In this document: positions 8,277 through 15,760 of the stretch, piece by piece
Layout: every line of letters begins with the position of its first letter
Position numbering within the stretch: position 1 is the stretch's first letter
From: JBGQOG01 sp052113705
Lineage (GTDB): Bacteria; Pseudomonadota; Alphaproteobacteria; Rhodobacterales; Rhodobacteraceae
Direction of reading: 5' to 3'
Assembly (NCBI RefSeq): GCF_052113705.1
Contig: NZ_JBGQOG010000008.1
Span: 124,001-188,000 of the forward strand
Length of the DNA: 64,000 nt
Made by a program: the position numbers and the translations under genes
The notes under the pieces: generated by a model
What the model was told of the DNA's origin: nothing
The model's database searches: none
What the model saw: only the letters and a program-made list of their open reading frames with translations

Positions 8277-9011
8277 ATGGCACTCTCTCGGCCCGTTGGG
8301 CAGGGCGCAAGCGCGCGCAAATATGATCTTTTGACGGCGATCGGCGCTCATGGCATGGCCGGGGGCAAGGTCGATCAGCGTTTGGCGCTGCGGCTGATCA
8401 CCCTGATCACGGCGCGCTACAACTGGACCTTGGATCTGTTGACCACGGGTCAGCGAGAGATTGCCCGCCTTTGGCAAGTCGATGACCGGACCGTTCGCCG
8501 CGAGATGGCGCGGCTGCGCGATCTGGGGTGGCTGGAACTGCGTCAACAGGGCGCGCGGGGCCGGGTCAGTGAATACCGTCTGGGGGTGAGGGCGATCCTT
8601 GCCGGGACACAGCATGCCTGGGATGCGGTGGGATCCGATTTTGTCGCCCGAATGGGGGGCTCTGTCCCCGCGGGGACAGAGGTGGCGCCGCAGGACCAGA
8701 ATGTGATCGCCTTTCCGCTGGGGGGCGCACCGCAGGCACCTGCCGCCGAAAGTCCCGCAAATGCCGTGCCGGGCACCTCGTTCTGGGACAGCGCGAGTGC
8801 GGCCTTCCACCGCGAGAACCCGCAGCTGCACAGCGCCTGGGTGCGGAGCTTGCGGGTCAAGAACCTCGATGCGGATGAGGTGGTCTTGCTCGCGCCGAGC
8901 CGCTTTCACGCAAGCTATGTGCACACGCATTTGGCGGATCGGCTGCTGGCATTGTGTCGGCTGAGCACGCCCGGGCTGCGCAATCTGCGGATCGAAGCCG
9001 CCCCGAAGTGA
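8277..9011 (+). CDS. DnaA-like plasmid replication initiator
   Basis: The 244-residue protein has an N-terminal winged-helix-like region (residues about 20-105, with TTGQREIARLWQVDDRTVRREMARL as a helix-turn-helix). A linker follows, then a C-terminal part of about 80 residues (AWVRSLRV, then LLAPSRFHASYVHTHLADRLLAL) that resembles the N-terminal domain of chromosomal DnaA. This is the architecture of the DnaA-like replicases of Roseobacter-group plasmids. The start at 8277 follows a weak GGAG and gives the family-like opening MALSRPVGQGAS; an in-frame ATG at 8160 is unlikely. A perfect palindrome at 8661 encodes SVPAGTE in the linker. It is divergent from parAB. Confidence 0.87.
   Translation: MALSRPVGQGASARKYDLLTAIGAHGMAGGKVDQRLALRLITLITARYNWTLDLLTTGQREIARLWQVDDRTVRREMARLRDLGWLELRQQGARGRVSEYRLGVRAILAGTQHAWDAVGSDFVARMGGSVPAGTEVAPQDQNVIAFPLGGAPQAPAAESPANAVPGTSFWDSASAAFHRENPQLHSAWVRSLRVKNLDADEVVLLAPSRFHASYVHTHLADRLLALCRLSTPGLRNLRIEAAPK
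8661..8680. repeat. partition-site-like palindrome 7 (perfect 20 bp, inside rep)
   Basis: TCTGTCCCCGCGGGGACAGA is perfectly symmetric over 20 bases. It lies in the linker region of rep (codons about 129-135). Together with copies 1 and 5 it is one of three perfect 16-bp cores in the locus. Confidence 0.75.
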
Positions 9012-9123
9012 CAATGCCATCCCGCGGCGGCGCGGATCGGGCATGGTGTCGATTGTCGATCCTCGACTCCCCTCAGGTCCTGTGCCACACAGGCGGAAGA
9101 GAACGACTCTGCAGGGAAGGCTG

Positions 9124-9807
9124 ATGCGCTCATTGAAAATCGCCCGCAAAAGCCTTCAAGATGAGGCGACGGATCTGTTGCGCGCCGAGATCGTGCACGG
9201 ACGCCTTGCCCCCGGATCGACGCTTACCGAAATCGCGCTTGCGGCGCAGATGGGCATCGGGCGCGGCACGGTCCGCTCGGCGTTGTTCACGCTGGAAGCG
9301 GATGAGCTGGTCGCGCGTCTGCCCTATTCCAGCTGGCATGTGGCGCCGCTCGACGCCGCGGTGATCTGGGAGCTGTACTCGCTCCGCGAAGCGTTGGAGC
9401 AGCTGGCGGCGCGCATCGTGGTGACGCGCCGCGCCGAGGCGGCACCGCTTCTGGCGGCGGCCTTCACCGATCTCGTGGCGGCGCAGGGTGGCCCCCTTGA
9501 GGCCCGTGTCGCGGCCGATCTTGGCTATCACCGCGCGCTGGTTGAAGCGACGGCACATGGCCATCTGATCCGCCGCTACCGCGCCCTCTCGCATAAGCTG
9601 GAATGGCTCTATCGCTGGTCAGAGGGGCATTGGCCGCAGCGCGAACCCCTGGTCGGCGGGCATGATGCGCTGCACCGGGCGCTGATGCAGGGCAATGCGG
9701 CCGAAGCGATGGCCGCCGTCGCCGCACATCTGGCCGACGGGTTGCAGCAGGATCTGGACGGATTTCACGCCCTTGCGGCGCAGGTTGAAGCGACGCCGGT
9801 CCGCTGA
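9124..9807 (+). CDS. GntR-family regulator with FCD domain
   Basis: The 227-residue protein has a winged helix at about residues 10-70 (LAPGSTLTEIALAAQMGIGRGTVRSAL) and an all-helical FCD ligand domain after residue 85, ending in LHRALMQGNAAEAMAAVAAHL. The start at 9124 has GGGAAGG just upstream; an in-frame ATG at 9043 has none. FadR-type regulators respond to small acids or amino-acid derivatives. The downstream methyltransferase gene, 27 bases away, is probably in the same unit. The upstream gap contains the inverted pair GTCGA/TCGAC near 9050-9070, a possible operator. Confidence 0.88.
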   Translation: MRSLKIARKSLQDEATDLLRAEIVHGRLAPGSTLTEIALAAQMGIGRGTVRSALFTLEADELVARLPYSSWHVAPLDAAVIWELYSLREALEQLAARIVVTRRAEAAPLLAAAFTDLVAAQGGPLEARVAADLGYHRALVEATAHGHLIRRYRALSHKLEWLYRWSEGHWPQREPLVGGHDALHRALMQGNAAEAMAAVAAHLADGLQQDLDGFHALAAQVEATPVR

Positions 9808-9834
9808 GGCGGCGGCGACAGGAAAGGCACTACA

Positions 9835-10764
9835 ATGCACGACGAAATTATCATCCTCGATGGCGGCATGGGCCGCGAGCTGGAGCGGGTGGGGGCGCCG
9901 TTTCGGCAACCCGAATGGTCGGCGCTGGCGCTGATGGAGGGGCCGCAGTTCGTCTATCAGGTGCATCAGGGCTATATCGCGGCGGGCGCGCGGGTGATCA
10001 CCACCAACAGCTATGCCGTGGTGCCGTTTCACATCGGCGCCGAGCGGTTTGCCGCGCAGGGGCGTGAGTTGGCCGCCTTGGCCGGAACGCTCGCGCGTGG
10101 GGCGGCCGATGCGCAACCCGCGCTGGGGGTGAAGGTGGCGGGCTCGCTGCCGCCGGTTTTCGGCTCGTATCAGCCTGAGCTCTTCAATCCGGATCTGGCG
10201 GGGGAATATCTGGAGGTGCTGGTCTCCGGCTTGGCGCCTTCGGTCGATCTTTGGCTGGCGGAAACCCAGAGCAGCCTGATCGAGGTGCGTGCGGCCCATG
10301 CAGCGACCAAGGCCACCGGCAAACCGCTCTGGGTGTCCTACACGCTGCGCGATGATGTGGCGCCCGAGAAGATGCCGGAGCCGCAGTTGCGCTCGGGCGA
10401 GTCGGTGGCGGCGGGGGCCGCGCTGGCGCTCGAGATCGGCGCGGAGGCGATCTTGTTCAACTGCGCGATGCCCGAGGTGATGGAGGCGGCGATCCGCGCG
10501 GCCAAGGCGGAATTTGCCCGCGCCGGGCGGGAATTGCCGATCGGCGTCTATGCCAATGCCTTCCCCTCGCAACAGGATGATTCCGAGGCGAATGCGGTGC
10601 TGACCGAGATTCGCGCCGATCTGGACCCGGTGAATTATGGCCAGTGGGCGCGGCGTTGGGTCGATGCAGGGGCCAGCATCATCGGCGGCTGCTGCGGCAT
10701 CGGCACCGAGCATATCGGTGCCTTGTCCGGACAATTTGCCTGTGGCTGCGGCCACCACCACTAA
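9835..10764 (+). CDS. homocysteine S-methyltransferase family enzyme (MmuM/BHMT-like)
   Basis: The 309-residue TIM-barrel protein starts with the family DGGMG motif. It has the zinc ligands in AILFNCAMPEV (Cys) and the GGCCGIG pair near residues 285-291, the three-cysteine zinc site of methyl-transferring Pfam S-methyl_trans enzymes. These use S-methylmethionine, S-adenosylmethionine or betaine to methylate homocysteine, or demethylate related thioethers. GGAAAG lies about 10 bases before the ATG. The extreme C-terminus CGCGHHH is unusual and may bind metal. Its neighbours are a GntR regulator and a convergent amino-acid ABC importer, which suggests a methylated amino-acid substrate. Confidence 0.82.
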   Translation: MHDEIIILDGGMGRELERVGAPFRQPEWSALALMEGPQFVYQVHQGYIAAGARVITTNSYAVVPFHIGAERFAAQGRELAALAGTLARGAADAQPALGVKVAGSLPPVFGSYQPELFNPDLAGEYLEVLVSGLAPSVDLWLAETQSSLIEVRAAHAATKATGKPLWVSYTLRDDVAPEKMPEPQLRSGESVAAGAALALEIGAEAILFNCAMPEVMEAAIRAAKAEFARAGRELPIGVYANAFPSQQDDSEANAVLTEIRADLDPVNYGQWARRWVDAGASIIGGCCGIGTEHIGALSGQFACGCGHHH

Positions 10765-10770
10765 GCTCGG

Positions 10771-10796
10771 ACCCGCCGGGGATTGCCCCGGCGGGT
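10771..10796. terminator. hairpin between convergent genes
   Basis: ACCCGCCGGGG and its perfect complement form an 11-bp stem with a 4-base loop, located between the convergent methyltransferase and permease stops. There is no clear T run on either strand, so it may need Rho or only protect transcript ends. Confidence 0.6.
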
Positions 10797-10798
10797 AT

Positions 10799-11605
10799 TC
10801 AATGCCCGGCGGTGGGGATGCGGTTTTCCAGCCAACGAAAGCCCAGCACCAGAATTCCGGTCAGGCAAAGATAGGCCAGCACCAGAAACAGCAACGGCTC
10901 ATAGGTCAGATAGGTCGCCTGCCGGATCTTGAGCACCACGGCATAGAGGTCGACCACGGTGATCGTGGCGACCAGCGGCGTCGATTTCAGCTGCAGGATC
11001 ACCTCGCCCGCCAGCGTCGGCAGCGCCCGGTGCAGGGCGCGCGGAAACCAGATCCGGCGGAACAGTTGTCGGCGGTTCATGCCAAAGGCGCGCGCGGCCT
11101 CCAACTCGCCCTCGGGCACCCCGGCAAAGGCCCCGCGCATCACCTCACCCTCATAGGCGGCGAAGGAGAGGGCGAGGGCGGTGAACCCATAGGGCCAGGC
11201 CTGCCGCAGATAGGGCCAGGCCCAGGAGGCGCGGATCTCGGGGAATTGCGCGAAAAGCGAGCCGAGGCCGTAGTAGAGCAGCCAAAGCTGCAGCAAAAGC
11301 GGCGTGCCGCGGATCAGCGTGCAAAATCCCTGCGCCAGGGCCTTGAGGGGCCGCGGCCCGGTGACCTGCGCCAGCCCGAGCGGCACGGCCAGCGCAAAGC
11401 CTGCAATGACGCTGGCGGCCAGCATCAGCAGCGTCTGGCCGAGCCCCGCCAGCAGTTTCGGCGCATATTGTGGGAGCCAGTCCCAGCGCATGAACACCGC
11501 CGCACTCAGCACCAGCGCCGCCAGAACGGCCATCATCACCAGCCGGTGCGGCGCAAAGAGGCCGATCTGATCCGGATTTGCGGCGGGGGAGGGGGCCTTG
11601 GCCAT
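10799..11605 (-). CDS. polar amino-acid ABC transporter permease
   Basis: The 268-residue membrane protein has the HisM/ArtM-type permease domain with the conserved segment TLIRGTPLLLQLWLLYYGLG and the EAA loop EGEVMRGAFAGVPEGELEAARAFGM. About five or six membrane helices follow a 40-residue leader. The start at 11605 has GGGAGG 6 bases upstream and begins 1 base after the stop of the preceding permease gene; an in-frame ATG at 11638 inside that gene is less likely. It pairs with the neighbouring permease as the membrane core of an importer. Confidence 0.9.
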   Translation of the reverse strand: MAKAPSPAANPDQIGLFAPHRLVMMAVLAALVLSAAVFMRWDWLPQYAPKLLAGLGQTLLMLAASVIAGFALAVPLGLAQVTGPRPLKALAQGFCTLIRGTPLLLQLWLLYYGLGSLFAQFPEIRASWAWPYLRQAWPYGFTALALSFAAYEGEVMRGAFAGVPEGELEAARAFGMNRRQLFRRIWFPRALHRALPTLAGEVILQLKSTPLVATITVVDLYAVVLKIRQATYLTYEPLLFLVLAYLCLTGILVLGFRWLENRIPTAGH

Positions 11606-11606
11606 C

Positions 11607-12326
11607 TTACGCCTCCCGCTTCTGACCACGGCGGGCATGGCGCTCCAACCGGCGGATGCCCGCGTTGGAGAGGAGGGTCAGCCCGAGATAGAGCGCGCCT
11701 GCGGCGAGAAAGAACAGGAGATAAGCCTTGGTCGCCCCCGCCGCCTGCCGGGTGACCAGGGTCAGCTCGGAAAAGCCCACCACGGCCAGAAGCGCCGTGT
11801 CCTTGGTGGCGATCATCCACAGATTGGCCATGCCGGGCAGCGCATGCGGCAGCATCGCGGGCAAGGTGACCCGCCGCAGCACCTGCGTGGGGGCCATGCC
11901 ATAGGCGCGTGCCGCCTCGATCTCGCCAAAGGGCACCGCCTTGATCGCGCCGCGCAGCACCTCGGTCGCATAGGCGCCCTGCACCAGCCCGATGACGATG
12001 ATCCCCGCCGCCAGCCCGTTGATGTCGATCGTGTCATGGCCGAGCGCGCCCAAGAGACGGTTCAACAGATCGGTGCCCGCGTAATAGATCAGCAGCATCA
12101 GCACCAGTTCCGGCACCGCCCGGATCAGCGTGGTGTAGACCTCCCACAGATCCCGGGCGACCTTGCCGCCATAGAGCTTGCCCACCGCGCCGCAGATGCC
12201 AATGGCCAGCCCGAGGAAATAGCCCCCCAGCGCCAGCTCGATCGAGCGCAGAAACCCCGCGAGCAGCACGCCCCCCCAACCGGGCGGTGTCAGGCCAAGC
12301 AGGCCAAGATCAAAGGTGGCGGGCAT
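11607..12326 (-). CDS. polar amino-acid ABC transporter permease
   Basis: The 239-residue protein is the HisQ-type partner of the downstream permease, with TLIRAVPELVLMLLIYYAGTD and the EAA loop ATEVLRGAIKAVPFGEIEAARAYGM. The order binding protein, permease, permease is typical of histidine/lysine/opine-type systems. No ATPase gene is found in this run, which is unusual for the class; the partner must be encoded elsewhere. Confidence 0.92.
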   Translation of the reverse strand: MPATFDLGLLGLTPPGWGGVLLAGFLRSIELALGGYFLGLAIGICGAVGKLYGGKVARDLWEVYTTLIRAVPELVLMLLIYYAGTDLLNRLLGALGHDTIDINGLAAGIIVIGLVQGAYATEVLRGAIKAVPFGEIEAARAYGMAPTQVLRRVTLPAMLPHALPGMANLWMIATKDTALLAVVGFSELTLVTRQAAGATKAYLLFFLAAGALYLGLTLLSNAGIRRLERHARRGQKREA

Positions 12327-12347
12327 GTCGGTTCCCTTTCAGCCGAT

Positions 12348-12379
12348 CCCCGGACGGCCGTGCCAACCGTCGCCCGGGG
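12348..12379 (-). terminator. hairpin between binding-protein and permease genes
   Basis: CCCCGG (12348-12353) pairs with CCGGGG (12374-12379), with a second partial pairing inside, just downstream of the binding-protein stop. Such hairpins commonly protect the binding-protein transcript and lower downstream expression. Confidence 0.4.
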
Positions 12380-12393
12380 AAGAGGCCGCCGCT

Positions 12394-13170
12394 TTAGCCG
12401 CCGTAGACGTCAAAGTCGAAGTATTTCGCACTGAACGCCTGATAGCTGCCGTCTTCGCGCATGGCGAGGATGGCCGCATTGATCTTCTCGCGCAGCGGAT
12501 CGCCCTGACGCAGGCCCACACCCACCCCGGTGCCAAGGATCGCCGGATCATCCGCCGCCACGCCCTTGGCCTCGCAGCAGGCCATGCCGGCGTCGGTTTT
12601 CAGGAAATCATAGAGCGGCATCGAATCCGCGAAAATCGCATCCAGCCGGCCTGCGCTCAGATCCTGCAGCGCTTCGTCCAGCGTCTGGTATTCCTTCATC
12701 TCGGCAGCGCTGCCGCCAAAATAGGCCTCGGCATAATCCTTTTGCGGGGTCGCCCCCTGCACGCCGATGTATTTCCCCGCCAAAGACTCGGCGGTCGGGG
12801 TCATCTCCATGCCTTTCGCGCCGATCAGCGCCGAGGGCGTGTTGTAATATTTCTCCGAGAAATCAATCATCTTCGCCCGTTCCGGCGTGATGTTCATCGA
12901 GCCGATGATCATGTCGATCTTGCCGGTCGTCAGCGCCGGAATGATGCCTTCCCAGGCCACCGGGGTGATCTCGCACTCCAGGCTCAGACGGGTGCAGAGC
13001 TCCTTGGTGAAGTCGATCTCCCAGCCCGACCAGGCGCCGCTGGCGTCGGGGGCATAGAACGGCGGATAGGGTTCTGCCGAAATGCCGACCTTGACGGTTT
13101 CTGCGGCGGCGCCCGTGGCGGCCCCCAGCGCGGTGCCCAAAGCCAGGGCGGCGACAAGCGTTTTGATCAT
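12394..13170 (-). CDS. polar amino-acid ABC transporter substrate-binding protein
   Basis: The 258-residue protein starts with a secretory signal (MIKTLVAALALGTALGAATGAAAE, likely cleaved at AAA-E near residue 24). The family 3 solute-binding fold follows, with ISAEPYPPFYAPDASG, the GWEIDFTKELC motif and DMIIGSMNITPERAKMIDFSEKYY. The closest types bind arginine, ornithine, lysine, histidine or opines. It is the first gene of a three-gene operon with two permeases. The neighbouring methyltransferase hints at a methylated amino acid as ligand, but that is inference. Confidence 0.92.
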   Translation of the reverse strand: MIKTLVAALALGTALGAATGAAAETVKVGISAEPYPPFYAPDASGAWSGWEIDFTKELCTRLSLECEITPVAWEGIIPALTTGKIDMIIGSMNITPERAKMIDFSEKYYNTPSALIGAKGMEMTPTAESLAGKYIGVQGATPQKDYAEAYFGGSAAEMKEYQTLDEALQDLSAGRLDAIFADSMPLYDFLKTDAGMACCEAKGVAADDPAILGTGVGVGLRQGDPLREKINAAILAMREDGSYQAFSAKYFDFDVYGG

Positions 13171-13469
13171 CGGAAAGTCCTTGTTGAAGGGGAAAGGCCG
13201 CCCGGGCGGGCCGGGCTGGGGCGCGACGGGGCGGTGCGCGACAGGGCTGTGTATGAAAGGGTGGAGCGCGACAAATCACGGTGCGGGCGGCGCGAAACCG
13301 ACCCGCTGTCCTTGGCCTGATCCCCGGTCATCTGCCTGCCCTGTGCTGCATCCTCTGAGACATATTCCTTGCCCTCAGTCGCGCGCGTATTCAACTCCCT
13401 ATCGCGGCGGCAGCGGCACGGTCTTGCCGATTTCGCCCCGTTCGGGCGGTCTGCGCAAGCAACCGGACC
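13171..13469. other. leader and promoter gap of the amino-acid ABC operon
   Basis: This roughly 300-bp gap holds no gene. On the plus strand GCGCGAC occurs at 13221, 13236 and 13266 (intervals 15 and 30 bases), which could be a phased binding motif for a regulator of the minus-strand operon or a low-complexity artefact. Confidence 0.3.
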
Positions 13470-14237
13470 TCAGGCGGTTTTCAGCACCCGGCTCAGACCC
13501 TTTTGCACCCGCAGCAACTCCGGCAGATAGGCGGTCACCAATGCCTCGGCCGTGCCATGGATCGTGCCCAATCCGATGTTCAGTGCCGCCACCACCTGCC
13601 CGGTCATGCTGCGCAAGGGGACGGCGATGGAGCGCACCCCCAGTTCAACCTCCTGATCAATCACCGCATACCCCTGCGCGGCCACCGTGGCCAGTTCGGC
13701 CAGAATGCTCTCGGGATCGGTGCGTGAAAATTGCGTGCGCGGCGAGAGGTCTGAGGCCTCGATCCGCAGCAGACGCTCGGGCAGGGGCAGGGCGGCCAGC
13801 AAGACTCGGCCCATCGAGGTGCAATGCGCGGGCAGGCGTGAGCCGGGCATCAGCCCGATCGACATCACCCGCTTTTGCGCCGCCCGCGCGACATAGACGA
13901 TCTCGGTCTCATCCAGGATCGAGACGCTGGCGCTTTGCCCCACCGTCTCGCTCAGCTGGTCGAGCCAGGGTTGAACGATCTGCGGCAAAGGCATCGCCGC
14001 CAGCGCCCCGGTGCCCAACCGCAGCACCCGCGGTGTCAGGCTGAAATATTTCCCGTCGGAATTGGCATAGCCCAGCTCCTGCAGCGTCAGCAGGCAGCGC
14101 CGGGTCGCCGCGCGGTCCAGGCCCGTCTCGCGCGCCACATCGGTGATCGACAGCCGGGGCTGGTCCGCCCCGAAAGCTTCGAGAACCTGCAGGCCCTTGG
14201 CGAGAGAGGCGATGAAATCTGTGGATTTGTTCAGCAT
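13470..14237 (-). CDS. pcaR: IclR-family regulator of the PcaR/PcaU type
   Basis: The 255-residue protein has an N-terminal winged helix (residues about 10-70, LSITDVARETGLDRAATRRCLLTL). The IclR effector domain contains SASVSILDETEIVYVARA, LPAHCTSMGRVLLA and the tail AALNIGLGTIHGT. These are hallmarks of the PcaR/PobR group that activates protocatechuate or beta-ketoadipate genes. It is divergent from pcaIJF and separated from pcaI by 128 bases containing three copies of TGAACAAAT, one overlapping its own first codons, which suggests autoregulation. Confidence 0.9.
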   Translation of the reverse strand: MLNKSTDFIASLAKGLQVLEAFGADQPRLSITDVARETGLDRAATRRCLLTLQELGYANSDGKYFSLTPRVLRLGTGALAAMPLPQIVQPWLDQLSETVGQSASVSILDETEIVYVARAAQKRVMSIGLMPGSRLPAHCTSMGRVLLAALPLPERLLRIEASDLSPRTQFSRTDPESILAELATVAAQGYAVIDQEVELGVRSIAVPLRSMTGQVVAALNIGLGTIHGTAEALVTAYLPELLRVQKGLSRVLKTA

Positions 14238-14286
14238 GTGATCATGTTTTTACATCATCTGAACAAATGTCAATATGTGAACAAAT
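14225..14286. promoter_or_regulatory. putative PcaR operator: three TGAACAAAT repeats
   Basis: TGAACAAAT occurs at 14260-14268 and 14278-14286 on the plus strand (18-base period) and inverted as ATTTGTTCA at 14225-14233, overlapping pcaR codons 2-4. A set of one inverted plus one direct repeat resembles the three-repeat operators described for PcaU/PobR relatives. It lies between the divergent pcaR and pcaI genes. Confidence 0.65.
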
Positions 14287-14365
14287 TTCTTGCGGGCGGC
14301 CCCGGCCCGCTCCTAGTGTCCGCCCCACAGCAGCCGGGGGTCTTCCGGCGCGAGAGGAGACAGGA

Positions 14366-15088
14366 ATGGACAAGCAACTCGCCACTTTGGCCGAGGCGGT
14401 CGCCGGGATCGCGGATGGGGCCGTTGTGATGATCGGTGGCTTTGGCGGCTCTGGCGCGCCGATTGAACTGATCCACGCCTTGATCGACCGCTATGTTGCC
14501 ACCGGCAGCCCGCGCGATCTGACGGTGATCAACAACAACGCGGGCAATGGCCGCATCGGCATTGCGGCGATGATTGATGCAGGCATGGTCAAGAAGATGA
14601 TCTGCTCCTTCCCGCGCTCCTCGGATCCGCGCGCCTTCACCGATAAATATCTGGCGGGCGAGATCGAACTGGAACTGGTGCCGCAGGGCACCCTGGCCGA
14701 GCGTATCCGCGCGGGCGGGGCGGGCATTCCGGCGTTCTACACCCCCACCTCCTATGGCACTGAACTTGCCAATGGCAAACCGGTCGAGGAATTCGAGGGG
14801 CGGCACTATGTGCGCGAGCGTTGGCTCAAGGCCGATGTCGCGCTGGTCAAGGGGCAACTCGGCGACCGCCACGGAAACCTGACCTACCGGCTGGCGGCGC
14901 GGAACTTCAACCCGCTGATGTGCATGGCGGCGGAGCATACGATTGCGCAGGTCAGCCAGCTGGTTGAGCTCGGCGGGATCGACCCCGAACAGGTGATCAC
15001 CCCGGGCATCTTTGTCGATGCGGTGGTGGAAGTGCAAAATCCGGCTCAGGAAGAGCTGTTGATCCGTGAAGGGGCGGTTTACGCATGA
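14366..15088 (+). CDS. pcaI: 3-oxoadipate CoA-transferase subunit A
   Basis: The 240-residue protein has the family I CoA-transferase alpha signature VVMIGGFGGSGAPIELI and NNNAGNG near the N-terminus. It transfers CoA from succinyl-CoA to 3-oxoadipate together with subunit B (EC 2.8.3.6). The ATG at 14366 follows AGGAGA by about 5 bases; an in-frame ATG at 14267 lies in the operator and is rejected. It overlaps pcaJ by 4 bases. Acetoacetate CoA-transferase is the close alternative, but the pcaR and thiolase neighbours favour the oxoadipate enzyme. Confidence 0.9.
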   Translation: MDKQLATLAEAVAGIADGAVVMIGGFGGSGAPIELIHALIDRYVATGSPRDLTVINNNAGNGRIGIAAMIDAGMVKKMICSFPRSSDPRAFTDKYLAGEIELELVPQGTLAERIRAGGAGIPAFYTPTSYGTELANGKPVEEFEGRHYVRERWLKADVALVKGQLGDRHGNLTYRLAARNFNPLMCMAAEHTIAQVSQLVELGGIDPEQVITPGIFVDAVVEVQNPAQEELLIREGAVYA

Positions 15089-15759
15089 GCGATCTCAAAC
15101 TTTCCAATGCGCAAATCGCCTGGCGCGCGGCGCAAGATATCGAAGACGGTGCCTATGTGAACCTCGGCATCGGTTTTCCCGAGATGGTCGCCCGTTATCA
15201 GCCCGAGGGGCGGCAAGCGATTTTCCACACCGAGAACGGCGTGCTGGATTTCGGCGAATCTCCCGCGGCTGGTGAGGAAGACTGGGATCTGATCAATGCC
15301 GGGAAAAAAGCGGTGACGCTGAAGCCGGGCGCCGCCTTCTTCCACCATGCCGACAGCTTTGCCATGGTGCGGGGCGGTCACCTCGACGTGGCGATCCTTG
15401 GGGCCTATCAGGTCTCGCAGAACGGCGATCTGGCGAATTGGCGCGTGGGCTCCAAAGGGGTTCCGGCGGTGGGCGGCGCGATGGACCTTGTCCATGGGGC
15501 CAAACGTGTCGCGGTGATCACCGAACATGTGACCAAGACCGGCGAGCCGAAACTGGTGGAGGCCTGCGCCTTTCCGCTGACCGGCGTCGCCTGCGTCACC
15601 CGGGTCTACACCAGCCTTGCGGTGATCGACATCGAGGGCGGGCGTTTCGTGCTGCGCGAGAAGCTGCCGGGCCTCAGCCTTGAGGATCTGCAGGCGCAGA
15701 CCGGCGCCACCCTGCATCTTGACGGCCCGGTGGCCGATCTCATCGTTCCGGAGCTGTGA
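15085..15759 (+). CDS. pcaJ: 3-oxoadipate CoA-transferase subunit B
   Basis: The 224-residue beta subunit has LGIGFPEMVARY and the catalytic glutamate region HTENGVLDFGESP near residues 48-60. The later GGAMDLVHGAKRV is also a family I CoA-transferase signature. The start codon overlaps the pcaI stop (ATGA), so the two subunits are translationally coupled. It is followed at once by pcaF. Confidence 0.92.
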   Translation: MSDLKLSNAQIAWRAAQDIEDGAYVNLGIGFPEMVARYQPEGRQAIFHTENGVLDFGESPAAGEEDWDLINAGKKAVTLKPGAAFFHHADSFAMVRGGHLDVAILGAYQVSQNGDLANWRVGSKGVPAVGGAMDLVHGAKRVAVITEHVTKTGEPKLVEACAFPLTGVACVTRVYTSLAVIDIEGGRFVLREKLPGLSLEDLQAQTGATLHLDGPVADLIVPEL

Positions 15760-15760
15760 C

